DNA of 64,000 nucleotides, taken from contig NZ_MIEQ01000049.1 of NCBI RefSeq assembly GCF_001968815.1, forward strand, positions 91,757 to 155,756. The letters are read 5' to 3'. Shown piece after piece: positions 8,832 to 17,149 of this stretch (position 1 is its first letter; each line of letters starts with the position of its first letter). The stretch comes from Motiliproteus sp. MSK22-1 (lineage in GTDB: Bacteria; Pseudomonadota; Gammaproteobacteria; Pseudomonadales; Balneatricaceae). The translations under genes and the position numbers were made by a program. The notes beneath the pieces are model-generated. The model did not search any database, was not told where the DNA came from, and saw only the letters and a list, made by a program, of their open reading frames with translations.

Positions 8832-9713
8832 TCAAGACTGCTTGGTTCCAAGGCTGTTCAGAGGAATTTTTAAATATTGAATACCGTTATCTTCCGCTGC
8901 TGGTAGCTGCCCAGCGCGTATATTTACCTGGACAGAAGGCAGGATCAGGCGGGGGGCTGTCAGTTCTTGATCCCGGGATTCCCGTATGGCGACAAACTCG
9001 GCTTCGGTTGTTCTGGCGTTAAGGTGAATATTATTGGCCTTTTGTTCCTCCACTGTTGTTTCCCAGAGGTAGTGATCGCGGTTCGGCGATTTGTAGTCAT
9101 GGCACATAAATAGACGGGTTTGATCCGGTAGCGCGTATATTTTTTGAATAGAGTGGAAAAGAGTTGCTGCATCGCCACCGGGAAAATCGACTCTGGCAGT
9201 CCCATAATCAGGCATAAAAAGGGTGTCGCCAATAAAAGCACAGTCACCGATCAGGTAAGTCATGCAGGCAGGTGTGTGTCCAGGGGTATGGAGGCTGCGA
9301 GCTTTAATATTGCCAACCTGAAATTGTTCTTGGTTTTCGAACAGGTGGTCAAACAGTCCCTCATTGTCAGCGAGTTCTTCCGCAATATTAAACAGTTTGC
9401 CAAACGCTTGTTGAACAACGGGAACCTGAGAAGAAATGGCGATCTGACCTCCAAGCTGCTCTTTTAAATAAGCTGCTGCTGATAGGTGGTCTGCATGAAC
9501 GTGTGTTTCCAGAATCCAGTCAATCTTGAGCGAGCAGGCGTTTATACATTCGATCATTTTATCTGCTGTCTGGGTGCTGGTCCGACCCGAGGGAGGGTCA
9601 TAATCAAGCACTGAGTCGATAATCGCACAGTGTTTGTTAACAGGATCAGAAACGATATAGCTGATGGTGTTGCTGGTCTCGTCGAAGAAGGCTTTAACCT
9701 CAGGAATGTTCAT
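8832..9713 (-). CDS. Metallo-beta-lactamase-fold hydrolase, persulfide dioxygenase (Blh/ETHE1)-like
   Basis: A 293-residue MBL-fold protein. Metal ligands are visible in THVHADHL (HxHxDH, near residue 71), HTPGHTPACM, GDTLFMPDYGTARVDFPGGD and MCHDY. The TARVDFPGGD segment and the spacing resemble the ETHE1/Blh persulfide dioxygenases, which oxidise glutathione persulfide to sulfite, rather than glyoxalase II. The C-terminal 60 residues (EFVAIRESRDQELTAPRLILPS) also match that group. It is transcribed ahead of a SulP permease, consistent with a small sulfide-detoxification unit. No rhodanese domain is fused, and no BigR-type ArsR regulator is adjacent in the window. Confidence 0.8.
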   Translation of the reverse strand: MNIPEVKAFFDETSNTISYIVSDPVNKHCAIIDSVLDYDPPSGRTSTQTADKMIECINACSLKIDWILETHVHADHLSAAAYLKEQLGGQIAISSQVPVVQQAFGKLFNIAEELADNEGLFDHLFENQEQFQVGNIKARSLHTPGHTPACMTYLIGDCAFIGDTLFMPDYGTARVDFPGGDAATLFHSIQKIYALPDQTRLFMCHDYKSPNRDHYLWETTVEEQKANNIHLNARTTEAEFVAIRESRDQELTAPRLILPSVQVNIRAGQLPAAEDNGIQYLKIPLNSLGTKQS

Positions 9714-9786
9714 GACAAAACCCTCGTGAATCGTTATCTGTCGTGGCTATTTGTATCAAACCGCGTAGCTGGCTGTTAAAGCAGGG

Positions 9787-9814
9787 TTGATGCTGATTAA
9801 AATATAATCATCAA
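9787..9814. promoter_or_regulatory. A/T-rich inverted repeat upstream of the persulfide dioxygenase gene
   Basis: Nested dyads TTGATG...CATCAA (9787-9792, 9809-9814) and TGATTA-AAATA-TAATCA (9794-9810) lie 75-100 bp upstream of the start at 9713. A separate perfect 12-bp palindrome, TATATGCATATA, is at 9836-9847. These resemble operators of small winged-helix repressors, but no regulator gene is adjacent. Confidence 0.4.
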
Positions 9815-10175
9815 TACCGCGATTGTCAAATTGGTTATATGCATATATCAAAAAAGAATAAAATAAATTAGATTATTCTTATGTTGTTTGTGAGATCTCT
9901 CCTGTTTGATAACTCTCTTGGAACTGTGAGTCCTGGAGTGGCTGTTTATGGCAATCCCCCATTCTGGTTTGAGTATCGATAAAGGCGCTTAAGAAGTAGT
10001 GATAACTTTCTTTTTGCTGGTGTAAATCGGTGTAAACATAGTTATCGAAACAGGAATTGATTCTTATTTTTATTTATTTAACCAATTGAAATTAAATACT
10101 ATTTTTATAATAAGAATAGCCTCTTTCTATTGGTCTGGTTATTGCTAAGACTCCCTTTGATAAAACAATCATAAC

Positions 10176-10190
10176 AGGCACGATATTACC
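10176..10190 (+). promoter_or_regulatory. Candidate sigma-54 promoter of the hydrogenase operon
   Basis: AGGCACGATATTACC matches the -24/-12 pattern (GG, 10 bases, then normally GC) except that CC replaces GC at -12. It lies 37-51 bp before the hybO start. The operon encodes its own NtrC-type activator with a GAFTGA loop, which makes sigma-54 control plausible. Confidence 0.4.
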
Positions 10191-10226
10191 TTTCGGTCAG
10201 GTCGGGCAACGGGTGAGGGGGATATA

Positions 10227-11417
10227 ATGAGCAAGAGCACAGAGCAGCAGCTTGAGGATCTGGCGGCGAGATTGGGATTATCTCGGCGACATTTCCTTAA
10301 ATTCTGCACCGGTGTTGCTGCAACCTTGGGGTTATCTTCGACTGCAGGTATGCAGATGGCCCATGCGGTTTCTCAGAGTCGCCGTCCATCGGTTATTTGG
10401 TTAAGTGGACAGGAATGCACGGGTTGTACTGAATCTTTACTCCGCTCAACTCATCCCACCTTGGAAACCCTGATTCTCGATATGATTTCCCTGGATTACA
10501 GTGAAGCACTCTGTGCCGCTGCGGGGCACCAGGCAGAAGCAGCCCGACATGCTGCTATGGAAGAGAATAAAGGCAAGTACGTCATGGTTGTTGAAGGTTC
10601 GATTCCGACCAAGGATGGGGGGATTTACTGCAAAATTGCCGGTAAAACGATGCTTCAGCATGTTCAGGAAACAGCAGAGCATGCGGCCGCGATAATTGCG
10701 ATTGGCTCCTGTGCTTCCTGGGGAGGAGTGCCCTCTGCCGGAATGAACCCGACCGGAGCGCAGCCCGTTCATGAGATCTTGCCTGACAAGACCATTATTA
10801 ATATTCCCGGCTGTCCACCAAATCCTTATAACTTTCTCGCAACAGTGTTGCAGTACGTGACCTTTGGAACCCTGCCCGAGCTGGACGAGAAGAATCGTCC
10901 CAGGTTTGCTTACGGTCGTATCATCCATGAAAACTGTGAACGTCGGCCACACTTTGATGCCGGTCGTTTTGCCAGTGAGTTTGGTGACGAAGGGCATCGC
11001 AAAGGATATTGCCTTTATAAGCTCGGTTGCAAAGGCCCTGAGACCTACGCCAACTGCTCCACTCAGGAATTTGGCGATGTCGGTGGTGGTGCCTGGCCTG
11101 TGGGGGTTGGGGCTCCCTGCTTTGGCTGTACTGAACAAGGGGTCGGGTTTACCAAAGCTCTTCACGAAAAATCCGAGGTAACGACTCACAGCCCGCCAGA
11201 TATATTCCCTCCGATTAATGCTGAAACAGGAGAGGGGGCCAGTGCTGTTTCTGCCGGGTTACTGGGAGCGGTTATCGGTGCTGCTGCGGGAGCCACAGCA
11301 ATGACTGTCAAGCAGCTGGGGAAGGCTGAAAAAGAGGCTGAGAAAGATCAAATGGCTGCAAATAACCCTGATGGGCAGGCCGTCCCCGGTAAAGACACTG
11401 TCAATGAACCACAATAG
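10227..11417 (+). CDS. hybO: [NiFe]-hydrogenase small subunit, Hyb type, Tat-exported
   Basis: The 396-residue electron-transfer subunit carries three iron-sulfur clusters. A long Tat signal with SRRHFLKF at residues 19-26 and a hydrophobic stretch ending near MAHA directs export. Cluster ligands are visible: QECTGCTES (proximal), GSCASWGG, IPGCPPNP, then HENCERRPHFDAGRF, CKGPETYANCS and GAPCFGCTE. The extra cysteines of oxygen-tolerant enzymes are absent: CTGCT has G and T where those have C, and GSCASWGG lacks the C after WG. A C-terminal hydrophobic segment (about residues 340-360) anchors it in the membrane. A strong GAGGGGG Shine-Dalgarno precedes the ATG. The neighbours HybA, HybB and HybC place it in the group 1c-like hydrogenases. 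Confidence 0.93.
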   Translation: MSKSTEQQLEDLAARLGLSRRHFLKFCTGVAATLGLSSTAGMQMAHAVSQSRRPSVIWLSGQECTGCTESLLRSTHPTLETLILDMISLDYSEALCAAAGHQAEAARHAAMEENKGKYVMVVEGSIPTKDGGIYCKIAGKTMLQHVQETAEHAAAIIAIGSCASWGGVPSAGMNPTGAQPVHEILPDKTIINIPGCPPNPYNFLATVLQYVTFGTLPELDEKNRPRFAYGRIIHENCERRPHFDAGRFASEFGDEGHRKGYCLYKLGCKGPETYANCSTQEFGDVGGGAWPVGVGAPCFGCTEQGVGFTKALHEKSEVTTHSPPDIFPPINAETGEGASAVSAGLLGAVIGAAAGATAMTVKQLGKAEKEAEKDQMAANNPDGQAVPGKDTVNEPQ

Positions 11418-11434
11418 CCCGTTGGAGAATCAAG

Positions 11435-12508
11435 ATGGATAGACGAGATTTTCTTAAGTTGGCGGGCGGCGGTGCTGTTATTGCAACCAGTAGTGGCACC
11501 GTTGAGGCCAGAGGTAATCTGGAGGTTTCTGATGAAGCGGTGGGTATGCTGTTTGACGCCACACGCTGCATTGGCTGTCGTGCCTGCGTTGTAACCTGTA
11601 AAGACATTAATGGGATGCCTCCTGAAAAGGCAACTGAAGCAGAGCCCTGGGATATGGCTCAGGAGTTATCCGCGGATACGTTGAATATTATCAAGGCCTA
11701 TAAGGGACCGGAAAACAGCGCTTCGACAAACAGTACTGCTGAAACCGATGTATCTGAAAACCCTGGCTTTGAATTTATCAAGCGCAACTGTATGCATTGC
11801 GTTGATGCAGGCTGTGTTTCGGTCTGTCCGGTCAGTGCGATGGAGAAGGACCCCAAGACCGGCATCGTCAGCCATGACCCTGATGCCTGCATTGGCTGTC
11901 GTTACTGTGTAGCAGCCTGCCCATACAATATTCCCAAATACGAATATGACGAGGCTATGGGGCAGATTCAGAAATGCCAGCTCTGCAACCAAAAAGGGGT
12001 TGAACGAATCGATAAGGGTCAGTTGCCAGGTTGTGCCGAGGTCTGTCCGACGGGGGCCAATATTTACGGTAAGCGCAGTGATCTGCTGGCGGAAGCCAAG
12101 CGGAGGATGGCATTAAAGCCGGGTGATCCCTATGTCTACAAGTTGGGTTCGATTGACTCTCCCCATGGTCAGGAAGGACTGATCCCTGAATATCAAGCGA
12201 ATATATACGGGGAGAAAGAAGGGGGTGGGACTCAGGTGCTGCTGCTGGCGGGAAACAGTTACCAGACCCTTGGTATGCCCGATATTCCGGAGCGTTCCTA
12301 TGCCTCAGTTTCTGAGACGGTACAGCATTCCATATACGGTAACTTTCTGGCTCCTGCAGCAGTGCTGGGGGGACTGCTCTATATGGCTCGTCGCAATCTT
12401 AATGAAGATGGGCAGGATGATGACCATAAAAAAGAGGATGAGCACGGTGGCGCAGAGCTTGGCTGCGTTGACAGAACATCTACCCGTAAAACGGAGGATA
12501 GGTCATGA
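11435..12508 (+). CDS. hybA: Hydrogenase ferredoxin-like electron carrier HybA
   Basis: A 357-residue periplasmic four-cluster ferredoxin that relays electrons from the small subunit to the membrane protein HybB. It starts with a Tat signal, MDRRDFLKLAGGGAVIATSS. Cysteine motifs follow: CIGCRACVVTCK (near residue 47), CMHCVDAGCVSVCP, CIGCRYCVAACPYN, then CQLCNQKG with CAEVCP. A single hydrophobic segment near residues 305-325 (FLAPAAVLGGLLYMARR) and a charged tail match the C-terminal anchor of E. coli HybA. It begins 17 bp after hybO and its stop overlaps the hybB start (ATGA). Confidence 0.93.
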   Translation: MDRRDFLKLAGGGAVIATSSGTVEARGNLEVSDEAVGMLFDATRCIGCRACVVTCKDINGMPPEKATEAEPWDMAQELSADTLNIIKAYKGPENSASTNSTAETDVSENPGFEFIKRNCMHCVDAGCVSVCPVSAMEKDPKTGIVSHDPDACIGCRYCVAACPYNIPKYEYDEAMGQIQKCQLCNQKGVERIDKGQLPGCAEVCPTGANIYGKRSDLLAEAKRRMALKPGDPYVYKLGSIDSPHGQEGLIPEYQANIYGEKEGGGTQVLLLAGNSYQTLGMPDIPERSYASVSETVQHSIYGNFLAPAAVLGGLLYMARRNLNEDGQDDDHKKEDEHGGAELGCVDRTSTRKTEDRS

Positions 12509-13731
12509 GTGGGCATCATCAACCGTTAAATCGCAAACTTATAACGCTACCCACGCTGGTGCTGGCAATTCTTTCATTTATCGCATTGTTGATTCTGGCG
12601 AAGCGCTTTGCCCTGGGTTTAGGGTCAGTGACTAACCTCAATGATGGTTATCCCTGGGGAATCTGGGTGGTTTATGACGTGGTTGTCGGCACCGGGTTTG
12701 CCTGTGGTGGCTATGCACTGGCTTTGGTGGTCTATATCGCCAACAAAGGAAAATACCATCCGTTGGTGCGTCCAGCCCTGTTAGCGAGCCTGTTTGGTTA
12801 CACCCTGGGGGGCATTTCCGCCTTTATCGATATGGGGCGTTACTGGAACTTCTACAATATGTTTCTGCCTGAGCAGATGAATCTCAATTCCGTGATGCTG
12901 GAGGTGGGGCTCTGTGTCACCGCCTACTGCATAGTGTTGTTTATTGAGTTCATGCCCGCCTTGCTGGAACACTACCAACTGGAAAAAGCTAAAGCGAGAC
13001 TGGATAAGGTCCTGTTTATCATTATTGCTATTGGTGTGTTGTTACCAACGATGCATCAGAGCTCTTTGGGGTCGTTGTTGATAGCCATGGGCTTCAAAGT
13101 GGACGTGCTATGGCAATCGAGTTATCTGATGCCATTGTTCGCTATTCTTACCGCCATGACGATGGGGTTCTCCATCGTTATATTTGAGGCTTCATTTGTT
13201 ACGGTGGGGTTGAAGCGTGATTCCGAAGCTCATCTTCTGAGAGGCCTGGGTCGGATTATTCAGGTTCTTCTCGGGGTTGTCCTGATCTTGCGCTTTGGAG
13301 ATTTGCTGTACCGTGGCGCTCTGCCTGCTGTTTTCAACGGCAGCTTTAAGTCCTTTATGTTCCTTATCGAAACGGCCTTGTTTGTTGTGCCTCTGGTGAT
13401 TCTGTCTTCCGGTAAGCATCGAAACCGGGGCAGCATGTTGTTGATTGCTGCGGTATCCATGTTATTCGCGGGAGCACTCTATCGGTTTAACGCGTTTTTA
13501 ATCGGTTGGACCCCGAATGCCGGGAGCAGCTATGTCTATTTCCCCTCTGCCGAAGAGCTGCTGGTTTCCATCGGCATTGTTGCCATGGAAATTCTTGGAT
13601 ACCTGCTCATCGTCAAGTGGCTGCCGATATTGCCAGCTCATGCTGAGGTAAAAAAACAGACTGCTATTAAGACAGACCCCTCGGTAAACAAACCGCCTGC
13701 TGAGCAGGCTTCGGTCGAAGTTGGCAGCTGA
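12505..13731 (+). CDS. hybB: Hydrogenase integral membrane subunit HybB (NrfD/PsrC family)
   Basis: A 408-residue, roughly ten-helix membrane protein of the NrfD/PsrC family. In Hyb hydrogenases it passes electrons from HybA to quinone without haem. Recognisable stretches are NDGYPWGIWVVYDVVVGTGF near residue 47, the glycine-rich segment after it, and MHQSSLGSLLIAMG, typical of HybB. The last 35 residues are a hydrophilic tail. It overlaps hybA by 4 bp, and the large-subunit gene follows after 49 bp. Confidence 0.92.
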   Translation: MSGHHQPLNRKLITLPTLVLAILSFIALLILAKRFALGLGSVTNLNDGYPWGIWVVYDVVVGTGFACGGYALALVVYIANKGKYHPLVRPALLASLFGYTLGGISAFIDMGRYWNFYNMFLPEQMNLNSVMLEVGLCVTAYCIVLFIEFMPALLEHYQLEKAKARLDKVLFIIIAIGVLLPTMHQSSLGSLLIAMGFKVDVLWQSSYLMPLFAILTAMTMGFSIVIFEASFVTVGLKRDSEAHLLRGLGRIIQVLLGVVLILRFGDLLYRGALPAVFNGSFKSFMFLIETALFVVPLVILSSGKHRNRGSMLLIAAVSMLFAGALYRFNAFLIGWTPNAGSSYVYFPSAEELLVSIGIVAMEILGYLLIVKWLPILPAHAEVKKQTAIKTDPSVNKPPAEQASVEVGS

Positions 13732-13780
13732 AGCGCCTGATCACCAATAGCTAAAAGAATAAATTTATAGGAGAAAAACA

Positions 13781-15481
13781 GTGGCCAAGCGCATTATTGT
13801 CGACCCTGTTACCCGTATTGAAGGGCACCTGAGAATTGATGTCGAAGTTGAAAACGGGCTGGTATCCAAAGCCTGGTCCTCCGGTCAAATGTGGCGTGGA
13901 ATTGAGAATATCCTTAAAGGTCGCGACCCCCGTGATGCCTGGGCCTTTACCCAACGGATCTGTGGTGTTTGCACCACTGTCCATGCCTTGGCTTCCGTTC
14001 GGGCTGTGGAAAATGCATTGCAGCTGGAAGTGCCTCTGAATGCCCAGTATATCCGTAATCTGATGGTTTCGGCCCATGCCCTGCATGATCATATTGTCCA
14101 CTTCTATCATCTGTCTGCGTTGGATTGGGTCGATGTTGTCTCTGCGTTGGATGCGGATCCTAAAGAAGCGGCAAAACTGGCCGAGAGTCTGTCCAGCTGG
14201 AAGCTCAACAGTGTTCATGAGCTGACTGCGGTTCAGCAGAAATTGAAGAGCTTTGTAGCCAGTGGCCAACTGGGCATCTTTGCCAATGGTTACTGGGGAC
14301 ACAAGGCGATGAAACTTCCCCCTGAAGTCAATCTTATCGCGGCGGCTCATTATCTGCAGGCGTTGGAAATACAGCGGGAAGCGAATCGCATAGTGACTAT
14401 TATCGGAGGTAAATCGCCTCACGTGCAGAACCTTACGGTCGGGGGGGTGACCAATTCCATTAATCTGGATAGCCAGGCTGTAACCAACATGGAGCGTCTG
14501 ATGTACATTAAGACGCTGATGGACAAAATGAAGGATTTTGTCAATAACGCTTATCTGGTTGATGTCTCCATTATCGGTTCGTTTTATCTGGATTGGGCGG
14601 GCTATGGCTCCGGTGTTACTGATTATCTTTGCGTTCCTGAAATGCCGTTGGATACTCAGGGGACTCAGTTCTCGCTGCCTGGCGGTTATATTTCCAACGG
14701 TGATCTGAGTACATTGAAACCGATTACCGGCTTCAATGATAAGTACTTTATTGATGGCGTCAAAGAGAGTTCCAAGCATTCCTGGTATCAGGGAGAAGAA
14801 GCCCTGCATCCCTGGGATGGGGAAACCGATCCCAACTACGATGATTTTAATGATGAAGGCCAGTATTCCTGGATCAAATCACCGACCTTTAACGGCAAAC
14901 CTGCTCAGGTCGGTCCGCTGGCCAGCGTTCTTTGTCTGGCGGCTAATGGCCATGAAGCCACCCTGAAGCATCTGAACTTTGTGATTGATACCGTCAGCTC
15001 GGTATCCGGGACCAACATTGATGTTTCTGCTCTTCATTCCACTATTGGTCGACACGCTGCCCGGGCTGTCCGTGCTGCTTCCTTGCTGGATGAAATGGAT
15101 CTGCAGTGGCAGATGCTGGTGGACAACATTGGCCGCGGCGACACAGATACATTCAATCGGCCTGATTTTCCAACCGGTGAAATTCGCGGCGTAGGGTTCC
15201 ATGAAGCACCTCGTGGTGTGCTCTCTCATTGGGTTGTTATTGAAAATGCCAAGATTAAAAACTATCAAGCAGTGGTCCCCAGCACCTGGAATGCGGGGCC
15301 TCGCAATCAGGATGATATTCCTGGTCCGTACGAAGCATCACTGATGGGTAACCCAATCGCTGACCCTGACCGCCCATTGGAGGTGTTGCGTACAGTGCAT
15401 TCCTTCGATCCCTGTATTGCTTGTGCCATCCACTTAATGGATACCGAGCATAACGAGATCGTAAAGGTTAAAGCACTGTAG
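13781..15481 (+). CDS. hybC: [NiFe]-hydrogenase large (catalytic) subunit
   Basis: This 566-residue subunit holds the Ni-Fe(CN)2CO centre that oxidises or makes H2. The L1 motif RICGVCTTVH (near residue 63) and the C-terminal DPCIACAIH (residues 543-551) give the four cysteine ligands. The protease HybD is expected to cut after His551, removing 15 residues. The start is GTG with an AGGAG Shine-Dalgarno at 13769-13773. It has no signal peptide of its own, so it should be co-exported with HybO. A 149-bp gap with a terminator-like element separates it from hybD. The antisense strand stays open for 352 codons, which I take as a compositional shadow. Confidence 0.95.
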   Translation: MAKRIIVDPVTRIEGHLRIDVEVENGLVSKAWSSGQMWRGIENILKGRDPRDAWAFTQRICGVCTTVHALASVRAVENALQLEVPLNAQYIRNLMVSAHALHDHIVHFYHLSALDWVDVVSALDADPKEAAKLAESLSSWKLNSVHELTAVQQKLKSFVASGQLGIFANGYWGHKAMKLPPEVNLIAAAHYLQALEIQREANRIVTIIGGKSPHVQNLTVGGVTNSINLDSQAVTNMERLMYIKTLMDKMKDFVNNAYLVDVSIIGSFYLDWAGYGSGVTDYLCVPEMPLDTQGTQFSLPGGYISNGDLSTLKPITGFNDKYFIDGVKESSKHSWYQGEEALHPWDGETDPNYDDFNDEGQYSWIKSPTFNGKPAQVGPLASVLCLAANGHEATLKHLNFVIDTVSSVSGTNIDVSALHSTIGRHAARAVRAASLLDEMDLQWQMLVDNIGRGDTDTFNRPDFPTGEIRGVGFHEAPRGVLSHWVVIENAKIKNYQAVVPSTWNAGPRNQDDIPGPYEASLMGNPIADPDRPLEVLRTVHSFDPCIACAIHLMDTEHNEIVKVKAL

Positions 15482-15488
15482 TTCGGTT

Positions 15489-15570
15489 GACCGATGTCTT
15501 ATTGCAGCTTCCTCAGGGGATTCGCGGATGACAAACCGCCATCGGTCTTTTTACTTTATCGGTCTTTTTA
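15489..15570 (+). terminator. Terminator/attenuator-like element between hybC and hybD
   Basis: GACCGATG (15489-15496) can pair with CATCGGTC (15540-15547), which is followed by TTTTT. The segment ATCGGTCTTTTTA occurs twice with a 17-bp period (15541-15553, 15558-15570). The long 43-base loop makes it imperfect. Partial termination here would give more structural-gene than maturation-gene mRNA. Confidence 0.35.
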
Positions 15571-15630
15571 TTTTCCTTTTCCGTTATTGAGCTTTTTTTT
15601 AGCCCGAACAGCAACAAACCAGGAGCAGCG

Positions 15631-16188
15631 ATGAGCGTATTGATATTGGGTGTCGGCAACATCCTGTTAACCGATGAGGGCATTGGTGTCCGCACCGTAG
15701 AGGCTTTGCAGCAGCAATACCATATGCCTGACGGTGTTGAGCTGGTGGATGGAGGGACGGCGGGGATGGAGCTGATGGAAATCATGGCGAATCGTGAGCA
15801 TGTCATTCTTATCGATGCGATTAATACCGGAGCGGCTCCCGGCACTCTGGTTACCCTTGAAGAGGAAGACGTTCCGGCACTGTTCCGTAGTCGCATCTCA
15901 CCCCATCAACTGGGGATATCCGATCTTTTAGGGGTGATGACCCTGACCGGGGAATTACCCAGGCACTTTACGCTGTTTGGTGTTGTACCCTATTCGATGG
16001 ACACCGGTGTAGAACTGACCAAAGCGATGAAATCCAAGCGTGATCAGTTGGTAGTTAAGGTCGTATCGAAACTTAAGATCATGGGGCTGAAAGCAACAGA
16101 AAGAGCTGAGCCTGCTGATTGCCTTAACTATGCACTGAGGCCTGACTCTGCTGAACTTTACATAACCAGATCACTGGGGCGGAACTGA
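15631..16188 (+). CDS. hybD: Hydrogenase maturation endopeptidase HybD
   Basis: A 185-residue nickel-sensing protease that removes the C-terminal tail of the large subunit after Ni insertion. It shows the fold's opening ILGVGNILLTDEGIGV and the nickel-binding residues Glu in LTDEG (about 16), Asp in ILIDAIN (about 62) and His in RISPHQLG (about 93). It is some 20 residues longer at the C-terminus than E. coli HybD; the tail is not conserved. Its TGA overlaps the next ATG (TGATG). The cognate substrate is HybC, encoded just upstream. Confidence 0.92.
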   Translation: MSVLILGVGNILLTDEGIGVRTVEALQQQYHMPDGVELVDGGTAGMELMEIMANREHVILIDAINTGAAPGTLVTLEEEDVPALFRSRISPHQLGISDLLGVMTLTGELPRHFTLFGVVPYSMDTGVELTKAMKSKRDQLVVKVVSKLKIMGLKATERAEPADCLNYALRPDSAELYITRSLGRN

Positions 16189-16418
16189 TGTGTATAGGTA
16201 TCCCTTCCCGGGTAATTGCTGTTAATGGTGCTATGGCACGGGTGGAATCCTTTGGGGAAGAACGAGATGTCAGCCTTATTTTAATGGCAGAGCAGGTATC
16301 GGTGGGGGACTATCTTTTGATTCAGGTCGGTAACTTCGCTGCGGAAATTATTGATCCACAAAGGGCGGAAGAAGCCTTGGAGTATTTACAGCAAGCGGCC
16401 CTTGAGGAGCAATTCTAA
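16188..16418 (+). CDS. hybG: HypC-family chaperone HybG/HupF
   Basis: A 76-residue HypC-family protein beginning MCIGIPSRVI; the N-terminal Met-Cys is needed to bind the Fe(CN)2CO unit and the large-subunit precursor. It is distinct from the second copy at 24651, and its place beside hybD and hybE suggests it serves HybC specifically, as HybG or HupF does elsewhere. Start and stop overlap its neighbours (TGATG and TAATG), a sign of tight translational coupling. Confidence 0.88.
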   Translation: MCIGIPSRVIAVNGAMARVESFGEERDVSLILMAEQVSVGDYLLIQVGNFAAEIIDPQRAEEALEYLQQAALEEQF

Positions 16419-17149
16419 TGAGTCACCAACTTGGTTCTGAGCTGGATTCCGATACTCATTCGGCCTTTAGCGCTGGATTTAAGGATAATCCCTCCAAGGT
16501 GCTGGAAGATCTTTACCAGCAAGTCTACGAGAAGGATATGAAAGGGCTGCCCATCAGTAATCCCGCCATTCAGGTTGAAGCGGTCGGATTTCGAGTATGG
16601 GAAGGGCATTGGGTGGGGGTGATGGTAACCCCCTGGTTTATCAATTTGCTGATTCTCTGGCGTCAGGGTGAAGACTGGCCGGAATTAAAACTGAATAAAG
16701 GCAACGATCTGGCTATTGCTTTCCCGTCCGGGTTAATTAAATTTACCCCAAGGTTTGAGCCTGAACTAGGCTATTACCTATGCTGCTCCCTGGCGTCCCC
16801 AATGGGGGAGTTTGTTAGTCATACCCAGGCTGTGAACAGTGCAGTAGAGGTTATGAAGCAACTGACGGCGATACCGCTGGTTTATATCTCCGGTGATCAG
16901 CAGCCGGTGGCTGTTCAGGATCCGTTACCCAATCAACAAAGGCCATTAACTGAAAGGCTGGCATTAGCTCAGGAGCAAGCACCGGAGAAAAGCCTTTCTC
17001 GGCGGGGTTTTTTGAGGGCAGCGGCAGCGCCTGAGTTCCTGTCGGATAAAGCTAACAGGCGGGAGACCCCGGAGGCGTTGCCGGGGCAAGTAGCCGATGC
17101 CAGAGAGATTCTAGCGGCGGTTGAAGCCTCTTTGAAAAAACCAGAATGA
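16418..17149 (+). CDS. hybE: Hydrogenase assembly chaperone HybE/HupJ with C-terminal Tat-like motif
   Basis: A 243-residue member of the HybE/HupJ family, which in E. coli binds the hydrogenase-2 small-subunit precursor and prevents early export. The conserved core covers about residues 20-160 (NPAIQVEAVGFRVWEGHWVG, VTPWFINLLILW, GLIKFTPRFEPELGYYLCCS, SPMGEFVSHTQA). After it comes an extension of about 80 residues containing SLSRRGFLRAAAA at 192-204, which looks like a twin-arginine motif in an internal position. Overlap with the next gene (ATGATAA) indicates coupling. The extension may be regulatory or a family feature. Confidence 0.85.
   Translation: MSHQLGSELDSDTHSAFSAGFKDNPSKVLEDLYQQVYEKDMKGLPISNPAIQVEAVGFRVWEGHWVGVMVTPWFINLLILWRQGEDWPELKLNKGNDLAIAFPSGLIKFTPRFEPELGYYLCCSLASPMGEFVSHTQAVNSAVEVMKQLTAIPLVYISGDQQPVAVQDPLPNQQRPLTERLALAQEQAPEKSLSRRGFLRAAAAPEFLSDKANRRETPEALPGQVADAREILAAVEASLKKPE

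Larger units (their letters stand above)
9714..10226. other. Divergent intergenic region before the hydrogenase operon
   Basis: These 513 bp are AT-rich, especially 9790-9890 and 10060-10135. They must contain the promoter of the MBL-SulP pair leftwards and the main promoter of the 18-gene hydrogenase operon rightwards. I mark a candidate sigma-54 element at 10176-10190 and dyads at 9787-9847. The AT-rich tract at 10060-10135 is suitably placed for DNA bending between an upstream activator and sigma-54 polymerase. No coding capacity was seen. Confidence 0.5.

Noticed and set aside
10158..10171. FNR-like dyad TGAT-AAAACA-ATCA upstream of hybO
   Set aside because: The half-sites are separated by 6 bases, whereas FNR boxes need 4 (TTGAT-N4-ATCAA); the fit is not convincing.
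10446..11189. 247-codon open frame antisense to hybO
   Set aside because: The plus-strand product has all small-subunit cluster motifs; the antisense frame has no domain features and no plausible Shine-Dalgarno.
13751..14809. 352-codon open frame antisense to hybC
   Set aside because: It lies wholly against a certain hydrogenase large-subunit gene, has no recognisable motif, and is best explained by codon bias of hybC.
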